Origin: Zygaena filipendulae
Lineage: Eukaryota; Arthropoda; Insecta; Lepidoptera; Zygaenidae
Assembly (NCBI GenBank): GCA_907165275.2
Contig: OU015662.1
Coordinates: 5,525,501 to 5,589,500, forward strand
Length of the DNA stretch: 64,000 bases
Reading direction: 5' to 3'
Shown: in pieces, positions 1 through 10,200 of the stretch
Numbering within the stretch: the stretch's first letter is position 1
Layout of the letters: the number at the start of each line of letters is the position of its first letter
Notes under the pieces: generated by a model
Database searches by the model: none
Told to the model about the DNA's origin: nothing
The model's input: only the letters and a program-made list of their open reading frames with translations
Translations under genes and position numbers: made by a program

Positions 1-945
1 ATAGTAGTTGGAAGAATTATTTGGGGGTTTATTTTTTATATCTATAAATTGTTGACAGATTTAAAAAAATACTATTATTAAATGTTCTATACTCATAGAT
101 TTTCCAAAAAAGAAAACAACTTTTATCATTTTCATTTCTTTTCCAAATTATCGAAAAGAAATAAAAATAATACAAGTTTTATGAAAAAATAACATGTGCG
201 TTTATACAGTTTTTGATTTAAATGGTTTGTACTTTAGTAGTCATATTATTATTATCTTTCCGAATAACCCTGTAGGTATGATAATATTATATCTATGACT
301 TATGTCCATGGCACGGACGTTTAAACTAGTACCAAAAAAAAATTTTACTCGATTTACATTTTTATTCGACATGACCAGAGAGAAGAGGTAATCACTTGAA
401 CATGACTTCTGTGTGATAAATTAGCTAACTAAAATTGAAGTCCCAAAGTTTACATTGATTTTTAATATTTTTTCCACAAAGTAGAAGATAAGTAATGATA
501 GATTTTATTTTTATCAATTATAACTCTATTTGTTTATAGAATAACGACTAACTTTAATACTACAGGATGGTAGCTATTGGGCTTTAGATTACAAAGTTCG
601 CAACATTCGTGTAAGGACTTATTAAATTTAGGGTTATGACAAGATTACGACCGTAGAAATTGCGAGCCAAAATACACTAGTCATTCCGTAAGGGTATATA
701 TAATTTGTCACGTGGAATCTGCGCGTATGAATCGTGTGTAAACGCCATTTGCATAATATACCGACTAGACCGACATATTCGAAACTCCGGTGGTTTCACT
801 CCACTGAGGTTATGCTGAGTGGAAATTTAATACGAAAACGGTAACGTTCAAAACTGTTTGCTTTTAACTAAATTTTCTTAATAAAGGTACTTATCTTATT
901 ACGCGCAAATTATTAGATACCGAAATACATACTAGTAAAATACTT
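1..945. other. AT-rich intergenic DNA, no gene seen
   Basis: No open reading frame of note, no splice-bounded exon and no repeat shared with the rest of the window was recognised. The base composition is like the rest of the non-coding DNA here. Confidence 0.5.
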
Positions 946-946
946 G

Positions 947-1520
947 TCGGCGAGAGGGTAGTTTCATTAAAAGTAACTGTTGCTTCCCGCTGACGAATAG
1001 CGGTTATAGTAAGTTCGTTCCCCCGCTCCACTCCATTGCCCCGACTCGTCTTTGTTAGAACTTGTTATAAAATGCGGGTATGCGTAAGCGACGGTTCATT
1101 GTTACTTTGTGTTCGGTTCAGTGCAGTTATAAGAGTGTCGTATCAATCTAGAGTGGCTATAGTGATTACGTGTGCTGTGTCATCTAATTGTTTCCAGAGG
1201 TTTGCTTAAGTCGGGAGCATGGGCAGTGGAGGTGAGCGTTGATGCATTGGAAAGGGTACCCATTAAACCTACACCTGGGTCGCAAGACCCAGGCACTGCT
1301 CCATGTTCCCTACGGATATCTGTAATCTGGTATGCTGTACAACTTCTATGTTGGTGCAATTATCTGTAATAGTTTCTAGTTCGTTTTAAATGTGTCGCTC
1401 AGCTAATAGTCTCGGTCATGCCTGCAGCCTTCAGTTAAATTGTGTTATGTTATCATCATCAGTTAGTCAGCTATCATTATAATAGCAGATAACTATCTGC
1501 TGTTATCTGCTACTATGTTC
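947..1520 (+). repeat. Unclassified ~560-bp interspersed repeat, copy 1 (family A)
   Basis: This stretch is nearly the same as 41,395-41,955, in the same orientation. Both copies begin TGTCGGCGAGAGGGTAG and end in a hairpin: AGCAGATAAC, an 8-base loop, then GTTATCTGCT in this copy. Outside these points the flanks differ, so the edges are well defined. The copies differ by small indels and substitutions. A 5' TC and a 3' subterminal hairpin recall Helitrons, but the canonical CTRR end is not clear, so the class is left open. An initiator-like TTCAGTGCAG sits inside. A 65-codon frame at 1,172-1,369 is not conserved intact in the second copy and is not called a gene. Confidence 0.75.
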
Positions 1521-1689
1521 TTCTTAGTATTCATATAGGTTCTGTAACTAAAACAACATGCGGCTCCAAAATAAAATTACTTTCACTTTAGCAGTTTTTT
1601 TTTAAAGGGTACATGATTTTATCATCTAAATAAATATAACTGATATATTATTAAGGAACAACTAATACTTAGCTACTTTCCAGGCGACT

Positions 1690-2195
1690 TAATCGGACCT
1701 AGGAAACAAAAAGGTTCGTCGCCAAGCTCCGCTCGGCAGCGTTCGGGACAAAGCATTTTTCCTCCCCAAATACCGCAGAGTCTCAAGACGGTTTCGTCTT
1801 CAGCCAGTGGGTGATGACTTACGGTACTGAGACTTTGTCGCTCACTTCGCTGTCTTATGAAAAGGCTCCAGCTCACCCATGGGGCTATGTAGAGTGCTAA
1901 TATGCTCGGAATTTCGTTTCTGGATTGAATCAGAAATGAGGAAACTCTCAGGCAAACCAAGATTATCGACATAGCTCGAAGAAAAGCGAACCACAAATGA
2001 CAGTAGACAGAGCACATCACTTGAAGAACTGACGACCGATGGAGCAGAAAAGTTCTCGAGTGGCGACACGAACCGAAACACGCAACGTGGCCCCGCTACA
2101 AGGTGGACTGACGACTTGTAGTTATGACGATCCTCAGGGGAGGTCTATGTCCAGCAGTTAAAGTCTTTCGGCTGATATGATGATCATTAATATAT
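1690..2195 (+). pseudogene. Fossil 3' end of an RTE-type non-LTR retrotransposon ORF
   Basis: Reading three frames in turn gives pieces typical of the C-terminal end of RTE-clade polyproteins: a 'VMTYGTETLSLT' block around 1,808-1,845, a degenerate 'TRWTDDL'-like block around 2,095-2,120, and 'GEVYVQQ' around 2,138-2,160. It ends in GCTGATATGATGATCA, close to the family's usual ATGATG-rich tail. Stops and frame changes interrupt it many times. It is a dead fragment with no catalytic region left. The family assignment comes from recognising these motifs by eye. Confidence 0.6.
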
Positions 2196-2316
2196 AGGTA
2201 TTGTTAAGCTAAATACTGACATTGAATTTTCTAGAATCATGTCTATAATGTGTAATTTGGGATGGAAATATACATTTCACTACGTTGTGCTCTTTTAAAA
2301 ATAAACTTTAAACCTA

Positions 2317-2490
2317 ATATTATAACTGCGAATGTGAGTTTGTTTGTGTTTTTACGCTTTCACACCTAACTATTCAATCGATCATCAGTTTTGCATATAC
2401 CTTTGGCTTTGTTAGGGGTTGAGAAAAGGACATAGGATACATTTTATCCTGAATTTCCCGCGAGAACTCTGAAATTCAGAGGTGTCTTTA
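2317..2490 (+). mobile_element. Lep1-like Helitron fragment
   Basis: The fragment starts with CTAATATTATAACTGCGAA, continues through the 'TTACGCTTTCAC' and 'GAGAAAAGGACATAGG' blocks, and reaches 'TCCCGCGAGAACTCTGAAATT'. These are in the same order as in the better preserved copies at 5,846 and 21,802. The usual CTAGT terminus is missing. Confidence 0.65.
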
Positions 2491-2504
2491 CCTATGGTGC
2501 AGGA

Positions 2505-2600
2505 TATGTGTTGCACACGGGCGCGGCGGTCCTAGGGGACGCCGAGCGTCGTTCGCTACGGAACCGCACTCGACGCGCGCGTGCGCCGGCCGCAGCACTT
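2505..2600. other. Short GC-rich, CpG-rich patch
   Basis: About 90 bases are far richer in C+G and CpG than the surroundings. One plus-strand frame stays open for about 40 codons and is arginine- and alanine-rich, but no start, splice pair or known domain is seen. It could be part of an older repeat or a small CpG island. Confidence 0.3.
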
Positions 2601-2642
2601 GCAATAGTTTACCAACGTAAAAAAAACATACGCCTCGAATTG

Positions 2643-3165
2643 TGAACCTCCTCCTTTTTGGGAAGTTGGTTAAAAAGAGCTCCGCTTTGCATACATTTTG
2701 TATAGCATCTGGAGCTTATATTTACTTGATGTAATGTAATGTTTGCACGCGAGCGCTACATGGGCTAGAGACGTCTCTGCCAAAATGAACTTAGATGAAA
2801 CAGCAAGGTACCTAGGTATTTTTAACCGACTTCCAAAAAGGAGGAGGTTCTGTAATACCTACATACATACAGCCGAATATATTTGAAGTTGGTGACAAGC
2901 CAAATAGGGAGTGCAGGGTAGATGGACTAAGTACCTACAGTCCCGCCACGAGCTCGTCGTGAGCAGAAAAACCCAAGTGGGCAGACACAAGTGGGCTTGA
3001 CACCGAATTTGAACCGAGCAGTGGTAGTACAAACCAATATAATAATAATATTAAGTACGTGTATTTTTGTATTTTGGATTGAATCGGTATTTCGTTTTTT
3101 TTTAGCTTTTTAGTATTGTGCATTTTTGTGTTTTTGGAAGTCGGTTTTATTTTTTGTTTTATATA
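2643..3165. repeat. 'AACCGACTTCC' interspersed repeat, divergent copy
   Basis: The left edge carries GAACCTCCTCCTTTTTGGGA. The same motif in inverted form (ACCGACTTCCAAAAAGGAGG) lies at 2,824. The right edge is TTTTTGGAAGTCGGTTTTA near 3,130-3,150. The middle (2,880-3,070) matches 24,280-24,470, with 'GACAAGCCAAATA', 'CCCAAGTGGGCAGACAC' and 'CAGTGGTAG' blocks. It is a worn relative of the large palindrome at 24,130-24,552. Confidence 0.7.
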
Positions 3166-3170
3166 CAAAG

Positions 3171-3890
3171 AATGTTACATAAATCAAAATTCGTATTTAT
3201 CCGAAACATAGTAGCTCTATATATATGGAAACACGCCTACTCGACCAGTTAAATTATTACGCAAAACCTCAACATGAATCACCATATTATGAGGGTAAGG
3301 CCTTCGCTGAAAATTGATATTAATGTTTTGTCAACCCGTTTTCTTTTATTTATCTCTAAAATTGTGTTTGGTATAGTAATATATATTAATATCACAAGAT
3401 TAATGTCTGTTTACGAAAATGCTTACCGCATTACTCGCACAAATGTAACTGTATTTAATAAAGCAGTTAAAAAGATGTGTAATTATGTCTATAGAATATG
3501 AATTGAATAAATTTAAATATCAAGATTTCCTCACAATTCGAACCAAATTATTTTGCTTTTAATTATGAAAGTATCATTATTTATACTTACATTTTGTAGC
3601 TAGCCAAACCGCAGAGAACCTTTTTTCAACCTTTTTTATTTACAGTTTTACTTATGCTTAAAAACATCAAAGTTAAAAAATGAGCTCTGATATACGTTTG
3701 TTTCAGGATGATTACAACTTTGATAATGATCTTTCACTATCTTGACGTTATTTATCAATAAATTGGGTTACCAAATGTACATTATTTTCTTTTACAAATT
3801 AATTTTTAAAATATAAATTTAGTATTTAGTTGTGTAATAAGATGTAAGATACAAAAATATAAAACCTACCTGCAATACCAACTTAAATGC
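3171..3890. other. AT-rich intergenic DNA
   Basis: It holds only short chance frames (for example 75 codons at 3,274-3,501) with no recognisable domain and no good splice context. Confidence 0.4.
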
Positions 3891-4165
3891 GGCTAATATT
3901 ATAAATGCGGTTTAGAGTTTGTTCGTTTCTTTGTTACGCTTTCACCCTTAAACCACTAAACCACTTCGTGAGATTTTGCATACACGCTGTCGGGATACAG
4001 AAAAGGACATAGGGCTGTTTCCCGCAGTTTTACCCGCAGTCATTTCGGAGTTTCCGTGGGAATTTCAAGATAAGAAGTACTCTATATCCTTCTCTGTACC
4101 CCTGACAACGTGTATGACAAAATTTCTCAGTGATCGGTTGAGTCATTAACGCGTGAACGCTTAAC
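3889..4165. mobile_element. Two Lep1-like Helitron fragments, head to head
   Basis: From 3,889 a plus-oriented copy runs from GCTAATATTATAAATGCGGT to 'GAAAAGGACATAGGGCT' (about 4,013). It changes abruptly into a minus-oriented copy that starts 'TTTCCCGCAGTTTTACCCGC' and runs to 'ATCGGTTGAGTCATTAACGC' (about 4,155). The two therefore point at each other with almost no gap. Confidence 0.65.
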
Positions 4166-4534
4166 AAAGTAGGTACTTTTCCGACACATCCAACTTCAAC
4201 CATGAATCCACCATCCAACTTCTCTCTCTCTATGAAAATTGCATGGAAATCCGTTAAGTAGCGTTTGAGTTTATCGTGAACAGACAGTGGCGGCGGAAGA
4301 CTTTCTTTTGTAATATGTAAGGCTGAACACAATATGTAATTTGCAATTGAAAGCTCCAATAACTTGGTGATAAATTTCAAATTAAAAATTTCTAAGCTTT
4401 GAGCACAAATCACACATAAATATTGCGTAACAACATTGAAAATAACAAAAATAGTCCCAAATGGGATACGCGTTACGCACTCGTGAATATATCAAATTTT
4501 TGCAATAAAACTTAGAAACCAATGCAGGAGGATT

Positions 4535-4715
4535 GTTGCGCGGGAAGTAAGGCGAGGTGGGGTGGGAGAGGAATGAGTGGCCTGAGCGGGGGTTTGCAGG
4601 AGTGGTGGAGGAGGCTCCGGCGCCAGACAGTCTGGCGCTGCGGCTGCACGCGAGTGCATCCTGCGCAGGTGCTTTAGCCTCTACCCCTTCGCCGCGCCGC
4701 AACTAACCCCTTGTC
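4535..4715. other. GC-rich island with a possible small exon
   Basis: GC content is very high for this window. On the plus strand GGTTTGCAG at about 4,591-4,599 could be a splice acceptor and GCGCAG|GTGCTTT at about 4,671 a weak donor, with an open frame rich in Ala, Gly and Ser between them. On the minus strand an Ala/Arg-rich frame also stays open. It could be an upstream exon or promoter of the plus-strand jeb-like gene, a separate gene's first exon, or neither. The sequence alone does not decide. Confidence 0.25.
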
Positions 4716-5840
4716 AACCCTTACACAGCGTCACTCTATAATACTGACATTCGAGTTACCACTGCATCACTATGACTTACAACATTGCTCGCCCACAACA
4801 AGTACGCCTGTAATACAGTCCCAAAGGCTTTACTTGGCACATAATCCCAAAGTACTCTTTAAGCCGTTGTTTTTGGGAATGTGGGCGAATCTGTGTCTAT
4901 GACGTTTTTTACCTATTCCAAGTCTATTTGGAAATTCCGTCTGTAACTGTAAAAAGTAACCTGTGTTCTTACCCGGAATTTGCTTGTCTTATTTTTTACA
5001 TATCCTTTCAAAACTGGTTTAGCAATTTAACCCTGAAAACGTAACAGACACTAACGTAATGTATAATATTAATTTTATATAGTGGGACTATATTGAATAA
5101 CGATACAGAGTCGTATTTCTGTTTGATTTGATTCTACAATTGAATAGAAACGTCTACTTGGTAGACAAGAACACCCGTCGGTACCTACATTATGAGTCGT
5201 TGAATCAATATTTTGAACGTCATTATGATATACTAAAAACAGAAACGCTTGTATAAGTACATAAATATCAATTGATATTGTATTATATCAACACACTGAA
5301 GCATAGTGATGTTACGTCATTGAAATTACTTTTTGATCGCTTTGCATACATGAAAAGTCTGGGTCTATCATGACCATTGAGGTCTAAAAATGTTCTTATT
5401 GACGAGATACACAATATGAAATAATTATTTTATTCTTAAGTTGTTATCAGTAATCTCACCCATGGGTTCTTATTAAAAACCCATGTCAAAATAATAGAAT
5501 TATTGCATCGGAGTTCATGGATACATAGGTACATATTAATACTGATATTGATTGAGATCTAGTAAACAACATTATAGCAAAAAACTTAGTGGATATACGG
5601 TCCATGTTATTCTCATATCGTTTGTTATTTTGATGAGTCGACAAGAAAACTTATGTTAAGTATGTGGTATTTGCGCAGTAAAATTGTCACCGTCAACAAT
5701 CAACACCAGCGACCGACAAATATTTTGTAAACAACTAACCTCTCTTGTCCCAAGTACCTACCTAATTTACAAAGGTATTTAATCACTATCAGCTTTCTCA
5801 TTATGATTAAAATTAGATATACCTACCTATACGTATTCAG
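4716..5840. other. AT-rich intergenic DNA
   Basis: No gene, RNA or repeat was recognised apart from short A/T runs. Confidence 0.4.
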
Positions 5841-5845
5841 GTACA

Positions 5846-6073
5846 AATCCTACTAATATTATAAACGCGAAAGTTTGTAAGTATGTATGTATAGATGGAT
5901 GGATTGATGGATGTTTGTTACTCTTTCACGCAAAAACTACTGGATGGATTTAAATGAAACTTTACAATAATAATAGTTTATACATCAGATTAACACATAG
6001 GGTACTTTTTATACCGGAATTTCCGCGGGAACTCTGAAATTATCGCGGGTGAAATCGCGGGGCACAACTAGTT
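5846..6073 (+). mobile_element. Lep1-like Helitron, near full length
   Basis: It begins TCCTACTAATATTATAAACG, passes through 'GTTACTCTTTCACGCAAAAACTACTGGATGG' in two short blocks, and ends 'GAAATCGCGGGGCACAACTAGT'-like at 6,073, with the final CTAGT of the family. No coding capacity. It is a non-autonomous rolling-circle element by family knowledge. Confidence 0.75.
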
Positions 6074-6164
6074 TTTTATATTCCTTGATTTCTTGCTTGT
6101 TATTCTGTTGCTTGCGTTATGCTCTATATTATGTACTAGTAATTTTGGAGATCCCGTTTTTTCC

Positions 6165-6305
6165 GAATTCCAGGGTACAAAGTTTCAAGTTCGTTTCTGG
6201 ATCTCTGACAAAGTGTGTATTGTGTAAAATTTCATAATAATCGGTTGAGCCGTTAAAGTGTGAAAGCGTAACAGACAGACAGACAGAATTACTTTCACAT
6301 TTTTA
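6165..6305 (-). mobile_element. Lep1-like Helitron fragment
   Basis: On the complement it reads AAAGTAATTCTGTCTGTCTG, then a 'TTACGCTTTCACACTTTAACGGCTCAACC' block in two parts, then 'ATTATGAAATTTTACAC'. This matches the middle of the Lep1 family in reverse. Both ends are lost. Confidence 0.55.
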
Positions 6306-8020
6306 AATAAATAGTATTTAGGTAAATAGTAAATAGGGATTTAGGTATTTACATACAGTTAAACTTATATAGATATGCCTAATTAATAAAAGCCATAGGT
6401 GGCGGTATTTAATTTCTACTGGCAAAGGCAAAGGCAGGGCGTGCTCTCTCGCCCTTTCTCTTCCCTTTTTTTCAAGAACGCATAAACAGAAACAGAAATG
6501 TAGAAAGTATTGAGCACAAATTCATTCAAGAGAATAAATTTGGGTTCCTTATAATTTCAAATGTAACGGAAATGAAATATTCAGTAACCTACTTTATATA
6601 GGTAAAAATAAAACTGAATTCAAATGGCGAAGAAAGGGAAATGACCTCGTTCCAGCAGCCATTCCAGTTATTCGGAGCCTTTTCACGCACGCATCCATAA
6701 AGTTTATTTTTAGTATCTACGACTCGGAATGGCGTATCTAGCGATCGGCAATTAGAATGCGACCCTTAGTTAAGGCTTAGCAGAATGGTCTAAAATCAGC
6801 ACGATCTGCAATATAGCTAGGTAATTAAGCAGCTTTAGTCGCCGGCCATACCACCGCTCTACAAATTGTACTCGATTGCTATCGTCACTCTAAACAAGCA
6901 AACTTAATTTTGTTAGGTTAATTGTACTCACTACTTAGAGTCCATTTTGGTGAAATAATATTGATTGTTTTCTTCACACTAGAATATTTTCTTTGTTATG
7001 CAAAATAATGTTAAGGCTTAATCGTCAAAACTAAATCTTAAAATGTAGATACGCATATAGTAGATTTTACAACAAGTGCACAAAACGTCACGGTATTGTG
7101 GACGAGTTATAAACTATGCTTTTCACTTCGATTGCGAGGAAATAAAACAGTAGTATAACATTACATTTCTTTAATTAAAATTCAAAGTAAAATTAGAACA
7201 GTTTTGAATACTGAAGCAAATTGTTTTTCCCGGCATACTATCGGTATTTATGTCTTAAAAAACACATAAGGCAAATAAATTAAAGTAAATATTATAACAT
7301 AACAAATTATATCTATGAACTCCTTATTGTGTTTGGCTGTATGGCTCATTTTCTTTGCCTTAATATAGATACATTTATGAGTAGATACGTTAATGCACTT
7401 GTGCACAAAATTCGATTTGTGCAGCCTATATCCTGCACAAACAAGCACTTTCAGAGCATGAGAAGTAAAAAATAAATTAAGTTATGCCGTTTACGGGTAT
7501 TTAGTATATCAATGTAGATATGCTTAAATAATATAATAATTGAGAATTTGTGTACCTGTGTGGTGTTAAAACTTCCAGCTAAGTAATGAACATAATTGTC
7601 ATGATAATACCTATAACTTATTTACTTTAGAACCTGTGATGAGGAAGCAGCTATAAAAAATAATAAATTATATTTGGTATCACTTTGTTGCTTTCAAGTA
7701 GAGAAACTCTTGATTGCGGGTTATTATCGGTTTTTAGTTGACAGGTATGCTTCGATAACGTTTTCATGACACTTTCACTCTGTGAGTGTGGTAGGTACTT
7801 GTAGACAAGTTTGATTTCTCCTTTGTATTCTGCCGCTTTAACCAGTGATTTGTACAAAAAGATGTCTATGAAAGATTGTTTACTACAATCGTAGATCTCG
7901 TATAATCGTAGCACGAACACGTAGGAGCTCTACAAACTTGCTACGCCGCCGGCAATATTATATTCGTCGAAACCACTGTAAACGATTATTATTATTTATG
8001 AAATAGAGTTGAATGTTTCT
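6306..8020. other. AT-rich intergenic DNA
   Basis: Short chance frames only, with no recognised repeat or gene. Confidence 0.4.
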
Positions 8021-8026
8021 TCACTC

Positions 8027-8260
8027 CAGCGGAGCTAGGATGCGCAACATGATATGTTTATCGAACGAAAGATAAAATTGTCGACACGACAAATATTTGT
8101 GGGCGTCCAAGCAAAAAAGTGCAGTAGTGGGGTATTGAGTTAAGACTAGATTCGGTTAAACATTTTTTACCACTGGTAGACAAAACGATATATTATGTCG
8201 ACGAGAATCGATAAAATGGCTCGATAAAATTTAATCATGTTGCGCATCCTAGCTCCACTG
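8027..8260. mobile_element. Non-autonomous DNA element with ~27-bp TIRs
   Basis: The left end CAGCGGAGCTAGGATGCGCA continues ACATGAT, and the right end is its reverse complement with one change (…ATCATGT then TGCGCATCCTAGCTCCACTG). The inside (about 180 bases) codes for nothing. CAG-type ends suggest the hAT superfamily, but a clear 8-bp target duplication was not seen. Just right of the element, CAGTGGAGCT repeats the end motif, perhaps a second nested end. Confidence 0.7.
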
Positions 8261-8345
8261 TGTTCAGTGGAGCTACGATTTCTTGTGTTTATGAAGTAAA
8301 ACTTTTTGGGTACGGTGGCAAAATAGTATATTTCATTACGAGTTC

Positions 8346-8449
8346 GGAAAGCCTGTCATTGCAAAGAGTTCCGACAAATGTCTACCTGAGCCGAGGCGCA
8401 GCCGAAGGTGAGAGTTGACAGTCGGAACTCTTTGCAATGACGGTTCCGC
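8346..8449. repeat. Short foldback element
   Basis: The left arm GGAAAGCCTGTCATTGCAAA… (8,346-8,375) and right arm (8,421-8,448) are inverted copies with few mismatches around a 45-base loop. The core CATTGCAAAGAGTTCCGAC is perfect. Non-coding, MITE-like. Confidence 0.7.
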
Positions 8450-9845
8450 ACGTGTACTGAACAACTATTTTTAATACAGTTGCGAAAAAATGAAGCATTT
8501 TAATAAAATAATTAAAAAAAAAACATTTTGGAAAATGGCGCCAACCGTAAAAGAATTTAAACAGAATTTTTTTTTTGTTTTCTTCACCCATTCTTGGTAG
8601 GAAAAGGGAACTATGCCCATACAGCCAAGTCTTCAGTAGAATTTTTATATTGATATGAAATAAAAATGAAATTTAATGAAATGAAGTGAAATGAAATGAA
8701 ACTTGACCTAATTCATTGAATCAAATCATTAAATCTAAGTAATATTGAAACAAATTAGTAACTTATTTTTAGAAATATTTGCATGAATCATAAAAACTTC
8801 TATGAATTTTTTTTAGTAAAATCTTTGTGGTTGGTTTTTTCTTTTTGATAGACATTATTTTGACATTTGGGAAAGAGATCGCACGAGTAAAGGTAAAGAA
8901 AAAGCACGAGTATGTAATAGCCCACATCCCGAACGCTATAAGTCCCTGCAATACGCCACTTTTTGAGCAACTTAAAAAAATCTTATTACCTATTTAGCTT
9001 CAGCGTTACTTATGAAAAAGACTGCCGACTTGTAACGTACAGGTGTTGTGTGTGTGTGCGTATCGTAAGGTTGACAGCCTGCTGACAGTAACTATCACCT
9101 GTCAGTGAATATTTCTCACATGTAGATTCTACATGTGACAAACTTTCCTCGGAATTTACGAAGAAACTTTCGCGGGGTATGAGGAGGCATGAAATTGGTG
9201 GGAGGCAGAGGTTGCTTCTTTATATATTCCGTATATTCTTTGCAAATGGTTCACACACGACTTCCGGCTCGGGAATTCGATGCATGCAATAGAGAATGCG
9301 GAACAATAACCTAACGGCTCCTTCGTACCACACTATTGCCTATTGTTTGGCATCTACCACTCTTGGCATCGCCGTTTAAACATTGCCCGCCGACTGCTCT
9401 GTCAGCTAAAGTTGGTACTATATCTGTCTAATATATGAATATTGACGTATAAGTTTCGAAAATAGAAGCATTCATTTGTCTTTTGTCTGTCTTTTTTAAT
9501 CTTCATCATTGTAGATTCATGCAAGGAGACGACGATAGTATTATAAACAGTGTCACTGTAAAAAATCACGCCCAACTCTATGTTCACTAAACAATATTAA
9601 AAAATGTACTCCTCAAAATGATATGAAATAAAAAACCAAGCAACTATTAAGATTTTCAATAACATAAAAATAATGTTGAAAATTTAATAATTAAAAAAAA
9701 AATTTATAACGTACTTGGCGTGCGCCATTGAAACACCTGCCCCAAATTTTTTCAAAGAAAGAAGGAAGCCACAAAGATCTCAAACTAACAGTTGAAATTA
9801 TATAAACATTACCAATACGTGCTATCAAAACATTTGAAAAAATTG
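8450..9845. other. AT-rich intergenic DNA
   Basis: Contains GAAAT-rich simple sequence around 8,655-8,700 and no recognisable gene. Confidence 0.4.
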
Positions 9846-9849
9846 CGGT

Positions 9850-10008
9850 AAGTACATATTATAATATAGATATGTAATATATATACACGCCCACTGGAAA
9901 ATGAAACCCTGTGTTCATCACACAAAGTCCACCCCCACAGGGAATCGAACCCGGAACCCCTTGATTAGCGCGCAGGCATGGTGACCTACTGCGCCAATCG
10001 GGTCGTAG
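9850..10008 (-). mobile_element. tRNA-derived SINE, copy 1 (head and part of body)
   Basis: On the complement, starting near 10,006, the element opens CGACCCGATTGGCGCAGTAG (A-box region), followed some 35 bases on by GGGTTCGATTCCCTGTGGGG (B-box GGTTCGATTCC). Together these are the internal RNA polymerase III promoter of a tRNA-derived SINE. The body ('GGACTTTGTGTGATGAACAC') is shared with copies at 27,700 and 55,917. The distal body is cut off. It is not a functional tRNA gene because the cloverleaf 3' acceptor half is absent. Confidence 0.75.
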
Positions 10009-10030
10009 TAATAAGTAAGGATTAATTAAG

Positions 10031-10200
10031 TCTTTACTAATATTATAAGAACTAAAGTTTATGAGTTTGTGAATTGTGGACGATTTTGACGGGACTTTCA
10101 CTGCTAAGTAGCTAATATTATAAGAAGTAAATTAAGCTACTTTGGAATTCCTGCGGGAATTCCTAAACACACAAGGGTGAAACCGCGGGGCACATCTATT
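10031..10200 (+). mobile_element. Lep1-like Helitron, rearranged
   Basis: It starts ACTAATATTATAAGAACTAA, has an internal second 'GCTAATATTATAAGAAGTAA', then ends 'GGGTGAAACCGCGGGGCACATCTA'-like near 10,198. The end is one base off the family's CTAGT. It may be two partial copies joined. Confidence 0.6.

Noticed and set aside
1172..1369. 65-codon frame in family A repeat
   Set aside because: The second copy at 41,617-41,800 does not preserve the frame intact.
9930..10006. tRNA gene on the minus strand
   Set aside because: It has A- and B-box-like parts but no complete cloverleaf, and it continues into a SINE body shared with two other copies.
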